From Hungatella sp. UBA5982 (GTDB lineage Bacteria; Bacillota; Clostridia; Lachnospirales; Lachnospiraceae): a DNA stretch of 9,909 nt. Numbering within the stretch: the stretch's first letter is position 1; every line of letters begins with the position of its first letter. This document shows positions 1 to 6,482 of this stretch, piece by piece. Both the position numbers and the translations under genes were made by a program. The stretch spans positions 8,033 through 17,941 of the forward strand of contig DJBG01000072.1 in the NCBI GenBank assembly GCA_002429965.1, written 5' to 3'. The notes beneath the pieces are model-generated. The model saw only the letters and a program-made list of their open reading frames with translations. It was not told the origin of the DNA and made no database searches.

Positions 1-857
1 ATAAGCGGCATCATCAGTCCGGACATAAACTGACTCTTCCAGCCGCTGTTATACAGGCTCTCGTTCACATTCTCAAAAAACCGTCTCGCTTCTTTGCCGC
101 CGTTATAAGCCTTCACTACATTATGACCGGAATAAACTTCTTCAACATGGCCATTGGCAATACCCAGATCTTCTTGTTGCTGAACGAAATATTTCTGTGA
201 TTTTGCCATGATAACACCCATGATAATAAATCCAAAAACACTCGCTCCGACGGCAGTCAACGCCATAATCCAGTTATTATAGAACATCATTATTGCTGAA
301 CCCACAAGCATGGTGATGGATGTAACCAGATTTCCAATGCTTTGGTTCATGGTCTGCCCGATGGTATCCACGTCATTGGTTACTCTGCTTAGGACATCAC
401 CATAGCTTACCCTGTCAAAATATTTTAATGGCAGCCTGTTGATTTTATGTGATATATCGGCACGCATATTTCTGCTGATTTTTTGTGTTATCGTTGTCAT
501 CATAAAGCTTTGAATAAAATTGAGGAACGCTGAACCTGCATAAAATACTACCAACAGAAACGCAATGCTTTTTACCACATCTAAGTTAATCGCCCCGGCA
601 GTAGGAACGCCATCTATCAGCGCAGGCAGTCCTTTCATGATCTCGTTGGTCATGTCCTTTAACTTATCCGGACCGATAATTTGCAGTGCTGTTCCGATCG
701 CTGCCATAACAAGAGCGACAATCACCGCAGGCATATAATTTTTACAATAGGCAATCAGCTTGCCCCATGTTCCCTTAAAATCTTTTGGTGTTTCTGTAAC
801 ACCCGGTCCCATCGGACCTCCAGCCACCGGCCTTTTGTTCGATCTTACTTCACTCAT
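1..857 (-). CDS. ABC exporter half-subunit 2 (transmembrane part; truncated by window edge)
   Basis: This is the second gene of a heterodimeric ABC exporter, and only its first 285 codons lie in the window. The ATG at 857 overlaps the TGA of the preceding ABC gene as ATGA, and AGGAGG sits at 873-868 inside that gene's last codons, so the two are translationally coupled. The protein begins with a polar N-terminal tail rich in Gly and Pro (MSEVRSNKRPVAGG...). Hydrophobic helices follow, and then the typical exporter coupling region (ISRNMRADISHKINRLPLKYFD, a paraphrase of positions about 130-150) with 'GDVLSRVTNDVDTIGQ'. A later segment, 'HVEEVYSGHNVVKAYNG', is also typical of type-I exporter membrane domains. 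The nucleotide-binding domain lies beyond the left edge and cannot be judged. By family logic it should carry the intact catalytic glutamate that its partner lacks (inference). Confidence 0.93.
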   Translation of the reverse strand, partial: MSEVRSNKRPVAGGPMGPGVTETPKDFKGTWGKLIAYCKNYMPAVIVALVMAAIGTALQIIGPDKLKDMTNEIMKGLPALIDGVPTAGAINLDVVKSIAFLLVVFYAGSAFLNFIQSFMMTTITQKISRNMRADISHKINRLPLKYFDRVSYGDVLSRVTNDVDTIGQTMNQSIGNLVTSITMLVGSAIMMFYNNWIMALTAVGASVFGFIIMGVIMAKSQKYFVQQQEDLGIANGHVEEVYSGHNVVKAYNGGKEARRFFENVNESLYNSGWKSQFMSGLMMPL

Positions 858-2614
858 GATACAAGTTCCTCCTCACTTAATTGGCTTATGGCGATTTGCC
901 TGTATACCTCGCAATTTTGCAGCAAGTCTTTGTGTCTGCCTTTGCCCACAACTCTACCTTCGTCAAGCACGATAATCTGGTCAGCATCCATTATGGTGCC
1001 AATACGCTGTGCCACAATCATACTGGTCACGCCGGCAGTTTCTTTTTTCAGTATATTACGCAAAATCCGGTCAGTCTTATAATCAAGTGCCGAAAAGGAA
1101 TCATCAAATATATATATTTCTGGCTTACGGCAGACTGCGCGGGCAATTGCAAGCCGCTGTTTCTGCCCGCCGGAAACATTCGTACCGCCTTGGGCAATAT
1201 CTGCTTCATAGCCGCCATCCATGCGCTCAACAAAGTCAGTTCCCTGTGCGATTGCGACGGCTCTCTTAATTTCTTGCTCAGAAAAACCATTGCCGCCGTT
1301 ATCTCCATAAGCCACGTTGGACGAAACTGACCCCTTGAACATTACCGCTTTTTGCGGCACATAACCAATTTTATTGTGCACTGCTTCCTGTGTGTACTCC
1401 CTGATATTCACTCCGTCAATCAAGATTTCTCCCTCTGTCGCATCAAAAAAGCGCGGCACAAGATTTATCAGCGTTGATTTTCCACTGCCTGTGGAACCGA
1501 TAAAAGCAATCGTTTCCCCCTGCTTTACCGTAAAGTTTACATCCTCCAACACGTAATCCGCTGCATCCGGGTATTTGAAACCCACATGCTTAAACGTAAC
1601 CTCACCCTTCAAACCGGGAACTCCCTCTGTCCTGCTGCCATCAAGTATTGTAGGTTCGGTGTCCAGCACTTCATTGATTCGTTTGGCAGAAACGCTGGCA
1701 CGGGGAAGCATGATGAAAATCATGACCAGCATCAAAAATGACATGACTATCTGCATCGCATAGCTGGAAAAAACCACCATATTAGAAAATAGCGTCAGTT
1801 TATCCGTCATCTGTGCCACATTAATTAAATAAGCGCCAATCCAGTAAATTGAAAGGGAAAGCCCGCTCATAATCATGGTCATGACCGGCATCATGATTGC
1901 CATAGCCCGGCCTGTATATAACTGGGTGCCGGTTAATTCCTCATTCGCTTTCTCAAACTTCTTTTCCTGATAATCCTCGGCATTATAAGCTCTTACTACC
2001 CGAAGACCGGTCAGATTTTCACGGGTAACCCGGTTCATGTTATCCGTCAGTTCCTGCATTTTCTTAAATTTCGGCATAACAAAAATCATGATAATGCCTA
2101 TCATAAGAACCAAAAGCGCAACCGCCGCACCTGTGGCAAGTGTCCATTCAAATCCCTTTCCGGCTATTTTGGTAATCGCCCAAACGGCCATAATCGGAGC
2201 TTTGATAATCAGCATTAATCCCATTGTAACCAGCATCTGAATCTGGGTAATGTCGTTCGTAGACCGGGTAATCAGACTGTCGGTCGAAAAGCGGTTGATT
2301 TCCTCCATGGAAAAGGATTCCACCTTATGAAAGAGCAAACTGCGCAGACGTTTGGAAAATGAGGCAGCAATCCGTGCGGCAAGGAAACCGACGATAATAG
2401 CGGCTGCCAGACTGCCAAGTGTGCAGAGAAGCATTTTACCCCCGGCAAGCCAGATATCGCTCATGGCACTGCCAGGCGTCTGAACCAGCATGGTGATTTC
2501 TGACATGTAATCCGGCGATTTTAAATCCAGCCAGACCTGGGCCACCACAAAAATCAGGCTAAATACAGCCATCAGCCATTCTTTAGGATTGAGATACTTG
2601 AAAATTCTAATCAT
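854..2614 (-). CDS. ABC exporter half-subunit 1, degenerate ATPase site (multidrug type)
   Basis: A 586-aa half transporter: six-helix membrane domain (about residues 12-310) followed by an ATP-binding domain (about 335-586). Visible motifs are Walker A GSTGSGKST (373-381), Q-loop Q421, signature VSGGQ (480-484), Walker B IYIFDD (500-505) and D-loop SALD (508-511). The catalytic glutamate after Walker B is Asp (D505), and the switch histidine is Gln (Q536, in VAQRIGT). Both changes are known from the degenerate site of heterodimeric exporters such as TM287/288, BmrCD and LmrCD. It should therefore pair with the next gene, which overlaps by 4 bp. Start ATG at 2614 has AGGAGG at 2626-2621, six bases away. 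It lies 124 bp downstream of a MarR gene, which suggests a drug-responsive efflux operon. The substrate cannot be read from sequence. Confidence 0.96.
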   Translation of the reverse strand: MIRIFKYLNPKEWLMAVFSLIFVVAQVWLDLKSPDYMSEITMLVQTPGSAMSDIWLAGGKMLLCTLGSLAAAIIVGFLAARIAASFSKRLRSLLFHKVESFSMEEINRFSTDSLITRSTNDITQIQMLVTMGLMLIIKAPIMAVWAITKIAGKGFEWTLATGAAVALLVLMIGIIMIFVMPKFKKMQELTDNMNRVTRENLTGLRVVRAYNAEDYQEKKFEKANEELTGTQLYTGRAMAIMMPVMTMIMSGLSLSIYWIGAYLINVAQMTDKLTLFSNMVVFSSYAMQIVMSFLMLVMIFIMLPRASVSAKRINEVLDTEPTILDGSRTEGVPGLKGEVTFKHVGFKYPDAADYVLEDVNFTVKQGETIAFIGSTGSGKSTLINLVPRFFDATEGEILIDGVNIREYTQEAVHNKIGYVPQKAVMFKGSVSSNVAYGDNGGNGFSEQEIKRAVAIAQGTDFVERMDGGYEADIAQGGTNVSGGQKQRLAIARAVCRKPEIYIFDDSFSALDYKTDRILRNILKKETAGVTSMIVAQRIGTIMDADQIIVLDEGRVVGKGRHKDLLQNCEVYRQIAISQLSEEELVS

Positions 2615-2627
2615 AAAAATCCTCCTT

Positions 2628-2638
2628 GTTATCAGTGT
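2628..2638. promoter_or_regulatory. Possible second MarR half-operator beside the ABC ribosome site
   Basis: GTTATCAGTGT here matches GTTAATAGTGT at 3223-3233, which is half of the dyad on the marR promoter, at 9 of 11 bases. It lies directly upstream of the AGGAGG of the first ABC gene. A regulator bound here could act on the ABC genes separately from marR. Only one arm is well conserved, so this is tentative. Confidence 0.25.
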
Positions 2639-2672
2639 TCATATTAAACGATGTTAGCTATCTAGTTTTTTT

Positions 2673-2701
2673 AATGCAGACCGTATAAGGTCTGCATTTT
2701 T
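2673..2701 (+). terminator. Hairpin with T-tract facing the plus strand, in the marR-ABC gap
   Basis: A perfect 10-bp stem (AATGCAGACC, 2673-2682, with GGTCTGCATT, 2689-2698) and a 6-base loop are followed by Ts only in the plus direction; the minus-strand message has A-runs on both sides. As an intrinsic terminator it would stop plus-strand (antisense) transcripts coming from the ABC genes. In the minus-strand mRNA it would instead be a stable hairpin between marR and the ABC genes, perhaps an mRNA-processing or stability element. Confidence 0.45.
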
Positions 2702-2738
2702 ATCCTACTGTCTTTTAATCACCAGGTTATCAATTGCC

Positions 2739-3173
2739 CTACTCGCAAATATCAGGCCTAGAGCGTTGGGCAACCTCAAAGAAACGCTTGGAGAGACGTA
2801 CAAATTCTCTTGCATCCTCTTCCCCCATTTCGGTAAATACCTGAATTAAATGACTTCGCATTCGATCAATGTTTGCACGAATCCGTTCACGGCCATCTTC
2901 CGTAATTGTAACCAAAACAAAACGCCGGTTTGTGGTGTCAATTTCACGGTGAATCTGCCCCTTCTTTTCAAGGGTACCGAGGGCCGCAGAGATTCTGGCT
3001 GTACTGCTGTTCAGCGCTTCGCTTAATTCAGACGGTGACGCCGGTGATTCTTTCATATAGAGATATTTTAAAATAAAAATTTCACCTTTACCAGAACGAT
3101 TATATTCATCCATAACTTTTCCGCGCGACATCAGTTTCTCCAATGAACCGACCAGTTCTTCTATACCGCTCAA
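2739..3173 (-). CDS. MarR-family transcriptional regulator
   Basis: A 144-aa winged-helix regulator. The helix-turn-helix (SPSELSEALNSSTARISAAL) is followed by the recognition/wing segment with the MarR hallmark of an Asp and an Arg pair (DTTNRRFVLVTIT), then a C-terminal dimerisation helix. I chose the TTG start at 3173 because GGGGTG (3185-3180) sits six bases upstream. A GTG at 3182 is the alternative and adds three residues. A longer reading from the TTG at 3257 is impossible for the native message, because that TTG is the first triplet of the -35 box. The gene lies upstream of two ABC exporter genes on the same strand, the usual layout in which MarR represses its own operon until a toxic ligand binds. 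A dyad over the -10 box fits autorepression. Confidence 0.93.
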   Translation of the reverse strand: MSGIEELVGSLEKLMSRGKVMDEYNRSGKGEIFILKYLYMKESPASPSELSEALNSSTARISAALGTLEKKGQIHREIDTTNRRFVLVTITEDGRERIRANIDRMRSHLIQVFTEMGEEDAREFVRLSKRFFEVAQRSRPDICE

Positions 3174-3217
3174 TCTATTCACCCCATTTTTCAAACAAAT
3201 ATTCGTGTTGATATTTA

Positions 3218-3233
3218 ACACTGTTAATAGTGT
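3218..3233. promoter_or_regulatory. Probable MarR operator dyad
   Basis: ACACT-GTTAAT-AGTGT is a perfect 5-bp inverted repeat with a 6-bp centre. It overlaps the -10 hexamer of the marR promoter and the expected start of transcription, where a bound dimer would block polymerase. MarR proteins typically bind 15-20 bp dyads at such positions (family knowledge). That this is the binding site is inference. Confidence 0.5.
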
Positions 3234-3257
3234 ATACTGTTCGATAATCTTTGTCAA
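3229..3257 (-). promoter_or_regulatory. Sigma-A promoter of the marR-ABC operon
   Basis: The minus strand carries a consensus -35 TTGACA (3257-3252), a 17-base spacer and -10 TACACT (3234-3229, 4 of 6 matches). Transcription would begin near 3222, about 50 bases before the TTG start of the MarR gene. Confidence 0.75.
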
Positions 3258-3301
3258 GAAGTTTTTTTTTGCACATCTGTACCGACACCGTTAACCGGAA
3301 C

Positions 3302-3340
3302 AAAAAAATACGCCCTGGGCCAGGCCTGGCCGCAGGACGT
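3302..3340 (-). terminator. Strong intrinsic terminator after the sulfur operon
   Basis: On the minus strand, ACGTCCTGCGGCCAGG folds back on CCTGGCCCAGGGCGT with one bulge and one G-U pair, and is followed at once by ATTTTTTT (Ts at 3308-3302). The stem is very GC-rich. It lies about 32 bases after the stop of the thioredoxin-reductase-like gene and before the marR promoter, so it separates the two operons. Confidence 0.88.
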
Positions 3341-3371
3341 TGAGATAATAACCGGATCAATTGTATTTTTC

Positions 3372-4592
3372 CTATTTGCAAATGCTGTTTATGCGCTCCG
3401 GAGTTATTTCACCATAATACTTCTCCATAATCTGACCTTTCTTGATCCAGGCGATACAGGGAGCATTCTCAACATCAAGGCGTTTTGCAATTCCATCTGA
3501 TTTATAAATATCGATGCAGGATACCCGGATGTCGCAATGATCCTGTTCAAACTCTTTGAAAACCGGCAGCAGTTCTCTTGCCTGGGGATCAATTGCATTA
3601 TAAATATACACCAGGGAAGGGTTCCCTTCATTCATAATCTGCTTATCAAAAATTTCACTTTCCGATACATATTTTTCCGCGCCGTATCCGGCAACGGCTC
3701 CATCTCCCACCGCTGTCGCTACCTGCTTTAAGTATTTGTCACGTACATCTCCAACCGCAAATACTCCGGGTATGTTTGTTTCCATCCGTTCGTTTGTTAT
3801 CAGATAACCTCCCCTATTCATGTCCAGAATATCACGGAATAATTCTGTATTTGGAAGGTAACCGATAAACAGGAAACAACTGTCCACTTGAACAGGAATT
3901 TTTTCCTCTGTTTTCACATTTTTTAACACAACCCTATGCAGTCTTTCGTCTCCTTCAAAACTGTCTGCAACCGTATTCCAGATAAATTCCATTTTCGGAT
4001 TTGAAAGAGCCTGCGCTTTTGCAATCTCGTTGCAGTCCATTTTGCCATTCTCATGCATAACAGATACCATAACCTTGTCTGCAAATTTGGTTAAAAATAT
4101 CCCTTCTTCAATGGCTGCATCTCCGCTTCCTATTACCATAACGGTTTTCCCTGTATTCGCCGCTGCATCACAGGTGGCACAGAAAGAAATCCCTTTATCA
4201 TAAAGATATAATTCCTCGTTTTTGGCACCGGTCAGACGGGGTTTTCCACCGCTTCCGATAATGACAACTTTAGCCTGGTAAATGGTACGAAATGTTTCTA
4301 CCTGCTTTATATCCCCTGCCAAAGATACGGATTTTACATCAGTCAATTTAAACTCCACACCAAACTTTTTAGCCTGTTTATGAAATAATTCCATCAGTCC
4401 AAGCCCTGTCGCACCATCCGGAAAACCGGGATAGTTTTCTATTTCATTGGTATATGTAGCAAGCCCGCCTACCAGGGTTTTTTCTATGATCAAGGTTTTA
4501 AGTTTGGCTCTGCCGCAATATATTCCCGCTGTTAAGCCGGCTGCTCCGCCCCCTATAATTACAACATCATATGATTCTGTTTTCTTAGTCAT
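3372..4592 (-). CDS. Thioredoxin-reductase-like flavoprotein fused to a CxxC-less thioredoxin fold
   Basis: A 406-aa protein. Residues 1-315 form a thioredoxin-reductase-type flavoprotein: FAD motif GGGAAG (14-19), redox pair CATC (C138, C141), nucleotide motif GSGDAA (155-160) and the second FAD motif FAVGDVRDK (278-286). The stretch after the nucleotide motif reads VSVMHENGKMD instead of the HRRxxxR pattern that holds the NADPH phosphate, so NADPH may not be the donor. Residues 322-406 resemble a thioredoxin fold, with the cis-proline region ENAPCIAWIKKGQ (375-387), but the CxxC position reads I-D-P-Q (334-337). Start ATG at 4592 has AAAGGA upstream; an earlier ATG at 4670 has no ribosome site. 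It is the last gene of the YeeE-TusA-YeeE operon, which suggests it reduces sulfur bound to TusA or the transporter (inference). Confidence 0.9.
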   Translation of the reverse strand: MTKKTESYDVVIIGGGAAGLTAGIYCGRAKLKTLIIEKTLVGGLATYTNEIENYPGFPDGATGLGLMELFHKQAKKFGVEFKLTDVKSVSLAGDIKQVETFRTIYQAKVVIIGSGGKPRLTGAKNEELYLYDKGISFCATCDAAANTGKTVMVIGSGDAAIEEGIFLTKFADKVMVSVMHENGKMDCNEIAKAQALSNPKMEFIWNTVADSFEGDERLHRVVLKNVKTEEKIPVQVDSCFLFIGYLPNTELFRDILDMNRGGYLITNERMETNIPGVFAVGDVRDKYLKQVATAVGDGAVAGYGAEKYVSESEIFDKQIMNEGNPSLVYIYNAIDPQARELLPVFKEFEQDHCDIRVSCIDIYKSDGIAKRLDVENAPCIAWIKKGQIMEKYYGEITPERINSICK

Positions 4593-4678
4593 TATAACCC
4601 GTTCCTTTCTGAATGCTCTTTTTTGAGCCTCCACAGCCGTTTTTCTCTTTTCCCATGACCGGGGATTCATATTTTATA

Positions 4679-4702
4679 GGGGCAATCAAATATGATCGCC
4701 CC
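4679..4702 (-). terminator. Intra-operon hairpin between the transporter half and the reductase
   Basis: In minus-strand RNA, GGGGCGAUCA pairs with UGAUUGCCCC over ten positions around a 4-base loop. One pair is G-U, which would be an A-C mismatch in plus-strand RNA, so the structure belongs to the minus-strand message. The following TATAAAAT is a poor U-tract. It is more likely a leaky terminator or processing site that lowers reductase expression relative to the upstream genes. Confidence 0.45.
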
Positions 4703-4713
4703 ATGATTATAAA

Positions 4714-5262
4714 TCACATAAAATATTTGGCCAATAATTTGCTTCCCAGAAAAGCGCCTACAAGCAGAAATGCCCCGAAGACCCATCCGGATAAGGAAAA
4801 AGATGCAATTGCGGTAAATAACGCTCCTATATTACAGCCATTAGCCAGCCTTGCTCCATAGCCCATTAATAAACCGCCAAGAATTGCCGCCACTACCTGC
4901 CGAAGCGACTTGATCGTCTTGATCTTAAACTGTGATGCAAATAACGTTGCTGCAAAGGCTCCCAGTACAATGCCCAAATTCCGGATGGAGGCACCGTCTG
5001 CCAGAAAGCTGGTATTTAGCTCCTTCTGCATTTTTTCAGAGGCATAATATACCCAGCCGCTTGCGTCACCGCCAAGTGCTTTGTAGACCCAGGTACCCCA
5101 GTTGGCAAATGCGCTTGTCACTCCCCAGCCGCTGCCCAGGGCTGCAAAATGGGCGATTTGGAAAACGGCTAGCAAAACGGCTCCGGCCACATATGTTAAG
5201 GGTTCTTTTAGCAACTTTTTGTAAATCGGATGATCGCCAAGCTTAATAAAAAATTGTTTCAA
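4714..5262 (-). CDS. YeeE/YedE-family sulfur transporter, C-terminal half
   Basis: A 182-aa membrane protein matching one half of the YeeE/YedE (Sulf_transp) fold, the family that includes the thiosulfate channel TsuA. The hallmark is GYGARLANGCNIGALF (134-149) with C143, in the position of the conserved pore cysteine of the second repeat. About five hydrophobic segments are visible: 23-42, 95-110, 120-138, 143-158 and 160-177. The start is a TTG at 5262, with AGGTG seven bases upstream and no usable ATG nearby. Full-length YeeE proteins are roughly twice this size. The other half is encoded two genes upstream, with a TusA-like gene between them. The two halves probably assemble as one transporter (inference). 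The cargo could be thiosulfate or another reduced sulfur or selenium species. Confidence 0.87.
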   Translation of the reverse strand: MKQFFIKLGDHPIYKKLLKEPLTYVAGAVLLAVFQIAHFAALGSGWGVTSAFANWGTWVYKALGGDASGWVYYASEKMQKELNTSFLADGASIRNLGIVLGAFAATLFASQFKIKTIKSLRQVVAAILGGLLMGYGARLANGCNIGALFTAIASFSLSGWVFGAFLLVGAFLGSKLLAKYFM

Positions 5263-5291
5263 ATTTATTCACCTGCTTTCACAGAAGTAAT

Positions 5292-5519
5292 TTACTTCGT
5301 CTTTTCAATGACAATTTCCCACTCACCATCATCCACTTCTTCAATCTCTACGTTATGTCCCTGTTTTCTTGCCCACTCAGGAATATTCTTCATTGCACAG
5401 CTATGATCGATGGATACGGCTAAAACGCCTCCTACGGATATCTCATTCATTTTCTTCTCAGTTTTCATAAGCGGGACAGGACAAGCCTCTCCCAGACAAT
5501 CTAATGTAAATTCAGCCAT
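5292..5519 (-). CDS. TusA-like sulfur carrier protein (transporter-linked)
   Basis: A 75-aa TusA/SirA/YeeD-type protein. The catalytic motif CPVP is at residues 13-16; its Cys13 would carry a persulfide. Two other cysteines, C8 and C41 (in DHSC), are shared with the second TusA in this window. Start ATG at 5519 is preceded by AAAGGAG eight bases away; a longer upstream reading overlaps the previous gene and has no ribosome site. The gene lies 26 bp after the N-terminal transporter half and 29 bp before the C-terminal half. In the characterised pair TsuA-TsuB, a YeeE channel works with a TusA-like partner that accepts or processes thiosulfate sulfur. The same role is inferred here, at the cytoplasmic face of the transporter. 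Confidence 0.92.
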   Translation of the reverse strand: MAEFTLDCLGEACPVPLMKTEKKMNEISVGGVLAVSIDHSCAMKNIPEWARKQGHNVEIEEVDDGEWEIVIEKTK

Positions 5520-5545
5520 TTTTATATCTCCTTTATTTTTTAATT

Positions 5546-6232
5546 TTATTCCGCACTTCCCATTTTCTTTTCCTGCCATTTGACTGCTGCTATGTATAAA
5601 AGGACAATGATCAATCCCTGTACAACGATTGCACCAAACCAGCCAAACACATTCGGTAAAAAGATCTTCGGAGCATTTTCATTAAATCTGCTCCAGAAGT
5701 TCATATCGTGCGCACCCCAGAAAGAACCTGCTATGAAAAATACCAAAGACAGCATTTGCATGGTAAAGCCCTCTCCAACGCGCATCAAGGTTCCGGATGC
5801 GCAGCCACCGGCAATGACCATTCCGATACCAAACAGAACCGCACCGACAGCCAAGGGCAAACCGATGGGCGCTACGCCAATCATGTTGAGATTGGAATCC
5901 GCATTTGCCATGATACTGGCATACTTGATTGCCCAGAAACCAACGCTTGCAACTGCAACTGCCACCAATACGGCTCTTGTTACGGATGTGCTTCCTGTTA
6001 TACATGGGTCACGGAATGCTGCCGTAAAGCAGAAACGAGAACGCTGCAGGATATACCCGAATGCAATTCCGAATCCCCAATAAACAGGCAGCTTATTGTT
6101 CCCTCCTGCCAAATAAGATCCAAAAGCAATAATCAGGATTGTGAGCAAAATTGCAAATGGAATCTGGCTCTTTTTGGGCTTTCTTGGTTTACGCACTCTT
6201 CCCCCACTTATACTTGTGTTAACCTCTGACAC
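5546..6232 (-). CDS. YeeE/YedE-family sulfur transporter, N-terminal half
   Basis: A 228-aa membrane protein with a basic N-terminal tail (GRVRKPRKPKK) and about six hydrophobic segments. Two YeeE/YedE hallmarks are clear: ILQRSRFCFTAAFRDP (61-76), with C68, and GIGMVIAGGCASGTLMRVGEG (135-155), with C144. Such cysteines are thought to relay thiosulfate through the channel in the family member TsuA. The GTG start at 6232 follows AAAGGGGG by six bases. This is the first gene of the operon, read from a promoter at 6320-6291 and divergent from a LysR gene. It ends where a full-length YeeE would continue into its second repeat; that repeat is the separate gene at 4714-5262. The substrate is inferred. 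Confidence 0.9.
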   Translation of the reverse strand: MSEVNTSISGGRVRKPRKPKKSQIPFAILLTILIIAFGSYLAGGNNKLPVYWGFGIAFGYILQRSRFCFTAAFRDPCITGSTSVTRAVLVAVAVASVGFWAIKYASIMANADSNLNMIGVAPIGLPLAVGAVLFGIGMVIAGGCASGTLMRVGEGFTMQMLSLVFFIAGSFWGAHDMNFWSRFNENAPKIFLPNVFGWFGAIVVQGLIIVLLYIAAVKWQEKKMGSAE

Positions 6233-6258
6233 GTAAATCCCCCTTTCTTGAAATAGTA

Positions 6259-6278
6259 TTTGTTAATATAATAACAAA
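6259..6278. promoter_or_regulatory. AT-rich dyad just downstream of the sulfur-operon start site
   Basis: TTTGTTA and TAACAAA form a 7-bp inverted repeat around six bases. The predicted transcription start (near 6284) lies just upstream, so the dyad would sit in the first bases of the leader. It could be a repressor site or a small leader hairpin. Confidence 0.3.
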
Positions 6279-6290
6279 ATCACAGTTCAA

Positions 6291-6320
6291 ATTATACCAT
6301 ACTTATGGAAATTCAGTTAA
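6291..6320 (-). promoter_or_regulatory. Promoter of the YeeE-TusA-YeeE-reductase operon
   Basis: On the minus strand, an extended -10 TGGTATAAT (TATAAT at 6296-6291) lies 18 bases from -35 TTAACT (6320-6315, 4 of 6). A 12-bp dyad, CCATA-CT-TATGG (6297-6308), fills the spacer next to the -10 and may be the activation site of the LysR regulator. The weak -35 fits an activated promoter. Confidence 0.68.
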
Positions 6321-6338
6321 TCAAGAATCCGATATGTC

Positions 6339-6353
6339 ATAAGATTTACTTAT
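6339..6353. promoter_or_regulatory. LysR-type recognition box shared by two divergent promoters
   Basis: ATAAG-ATTTA-CTTAT is a 5-bp inverted repeat that contains the T-N11-A pattern of LysR-family sites (T6340, A6352). Its centre is about 62 bases upstream of the predicted start of the sulfur operon and about 63 upstream of that of lysR, the classical recognition-site position for both. Confidence 0.55.
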
Positions 6354-6373
6354 AACCTATTATTTTATCACAC

Positions 6374-6402
6374 TAGCCACATGGAATTATATTTGTTATA
6401 AT
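6374..6402 (+). promoter_or_regulatory. Promoter of the LysR-type regulator gene
   Basis: A consensus extended -10, TGTTATAAT (TATAAT at 6397-6402), is preceded at 17 bases by TAGCCA (6374-6379, 4 of 6 matches to TTGACA). The start would be near 6409, leaving a leader of about 74 bases before the ATG at 6483. Confidence 0.68.
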
Positions 6403-6410
6403 GAAAGAAC

Positions 6411-6441
6411 AAAAAAAGAACTGTTAAGTTTTTAACAGTTC
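6411..6441 (-). terminator. Minus-strand intrinsic terminator lying in the lysR leader
   Basis: GAACTGTTAA and TTAACAGTTC form a perfect 10-bp stem with a 4-base loop. Read on the minus strand it is followed directly by seven Ts (6417-6411). No minus-strand gene starts near it; the nearest upstream one is the TusA gene at 7593-7372, so it would end a transcript running antisense through lysR. In the plus-strand lysR leader the same stem lacks a U-tract. A regulator-binding dyad is the alternative reading. Confidence 0.55.
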
Positions 6442-6482
6442 AATCAACTGGTTTTGAGTTAAATTCAGAAAGGCGGGGTAAC

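Noticed and set aside
3175..3257. N-terminal extension of the MarR protein from the TTG at 3257
   Set aside because: That TTG is part of the TTGACA -35 box, so it lies upstream of the transcription start; better starts with a ribosome site lie at 3173 or 3182.
4593..4670. Longer reductase start at ATG 4670
   Set aside because: The added residues are highly basic and unlike the family, there is no ribosome site, and ATG 4592 begins directly before the FAD motif as expected.
5520..5579. Longer start of the first TusA overlapping the transporter end
   Set aside because: No ribosome site, whereas ATG 5519 has AAAGGAG and gives the standard family length.
3372..6232. Selenium-metabolism (YedE/YedF) version of the cluster
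   Set aside because: No selenophosphate synthetase or selenocysteine gene is in the window; selenium remains possible as cargo, but sulfur is the simpler reading.
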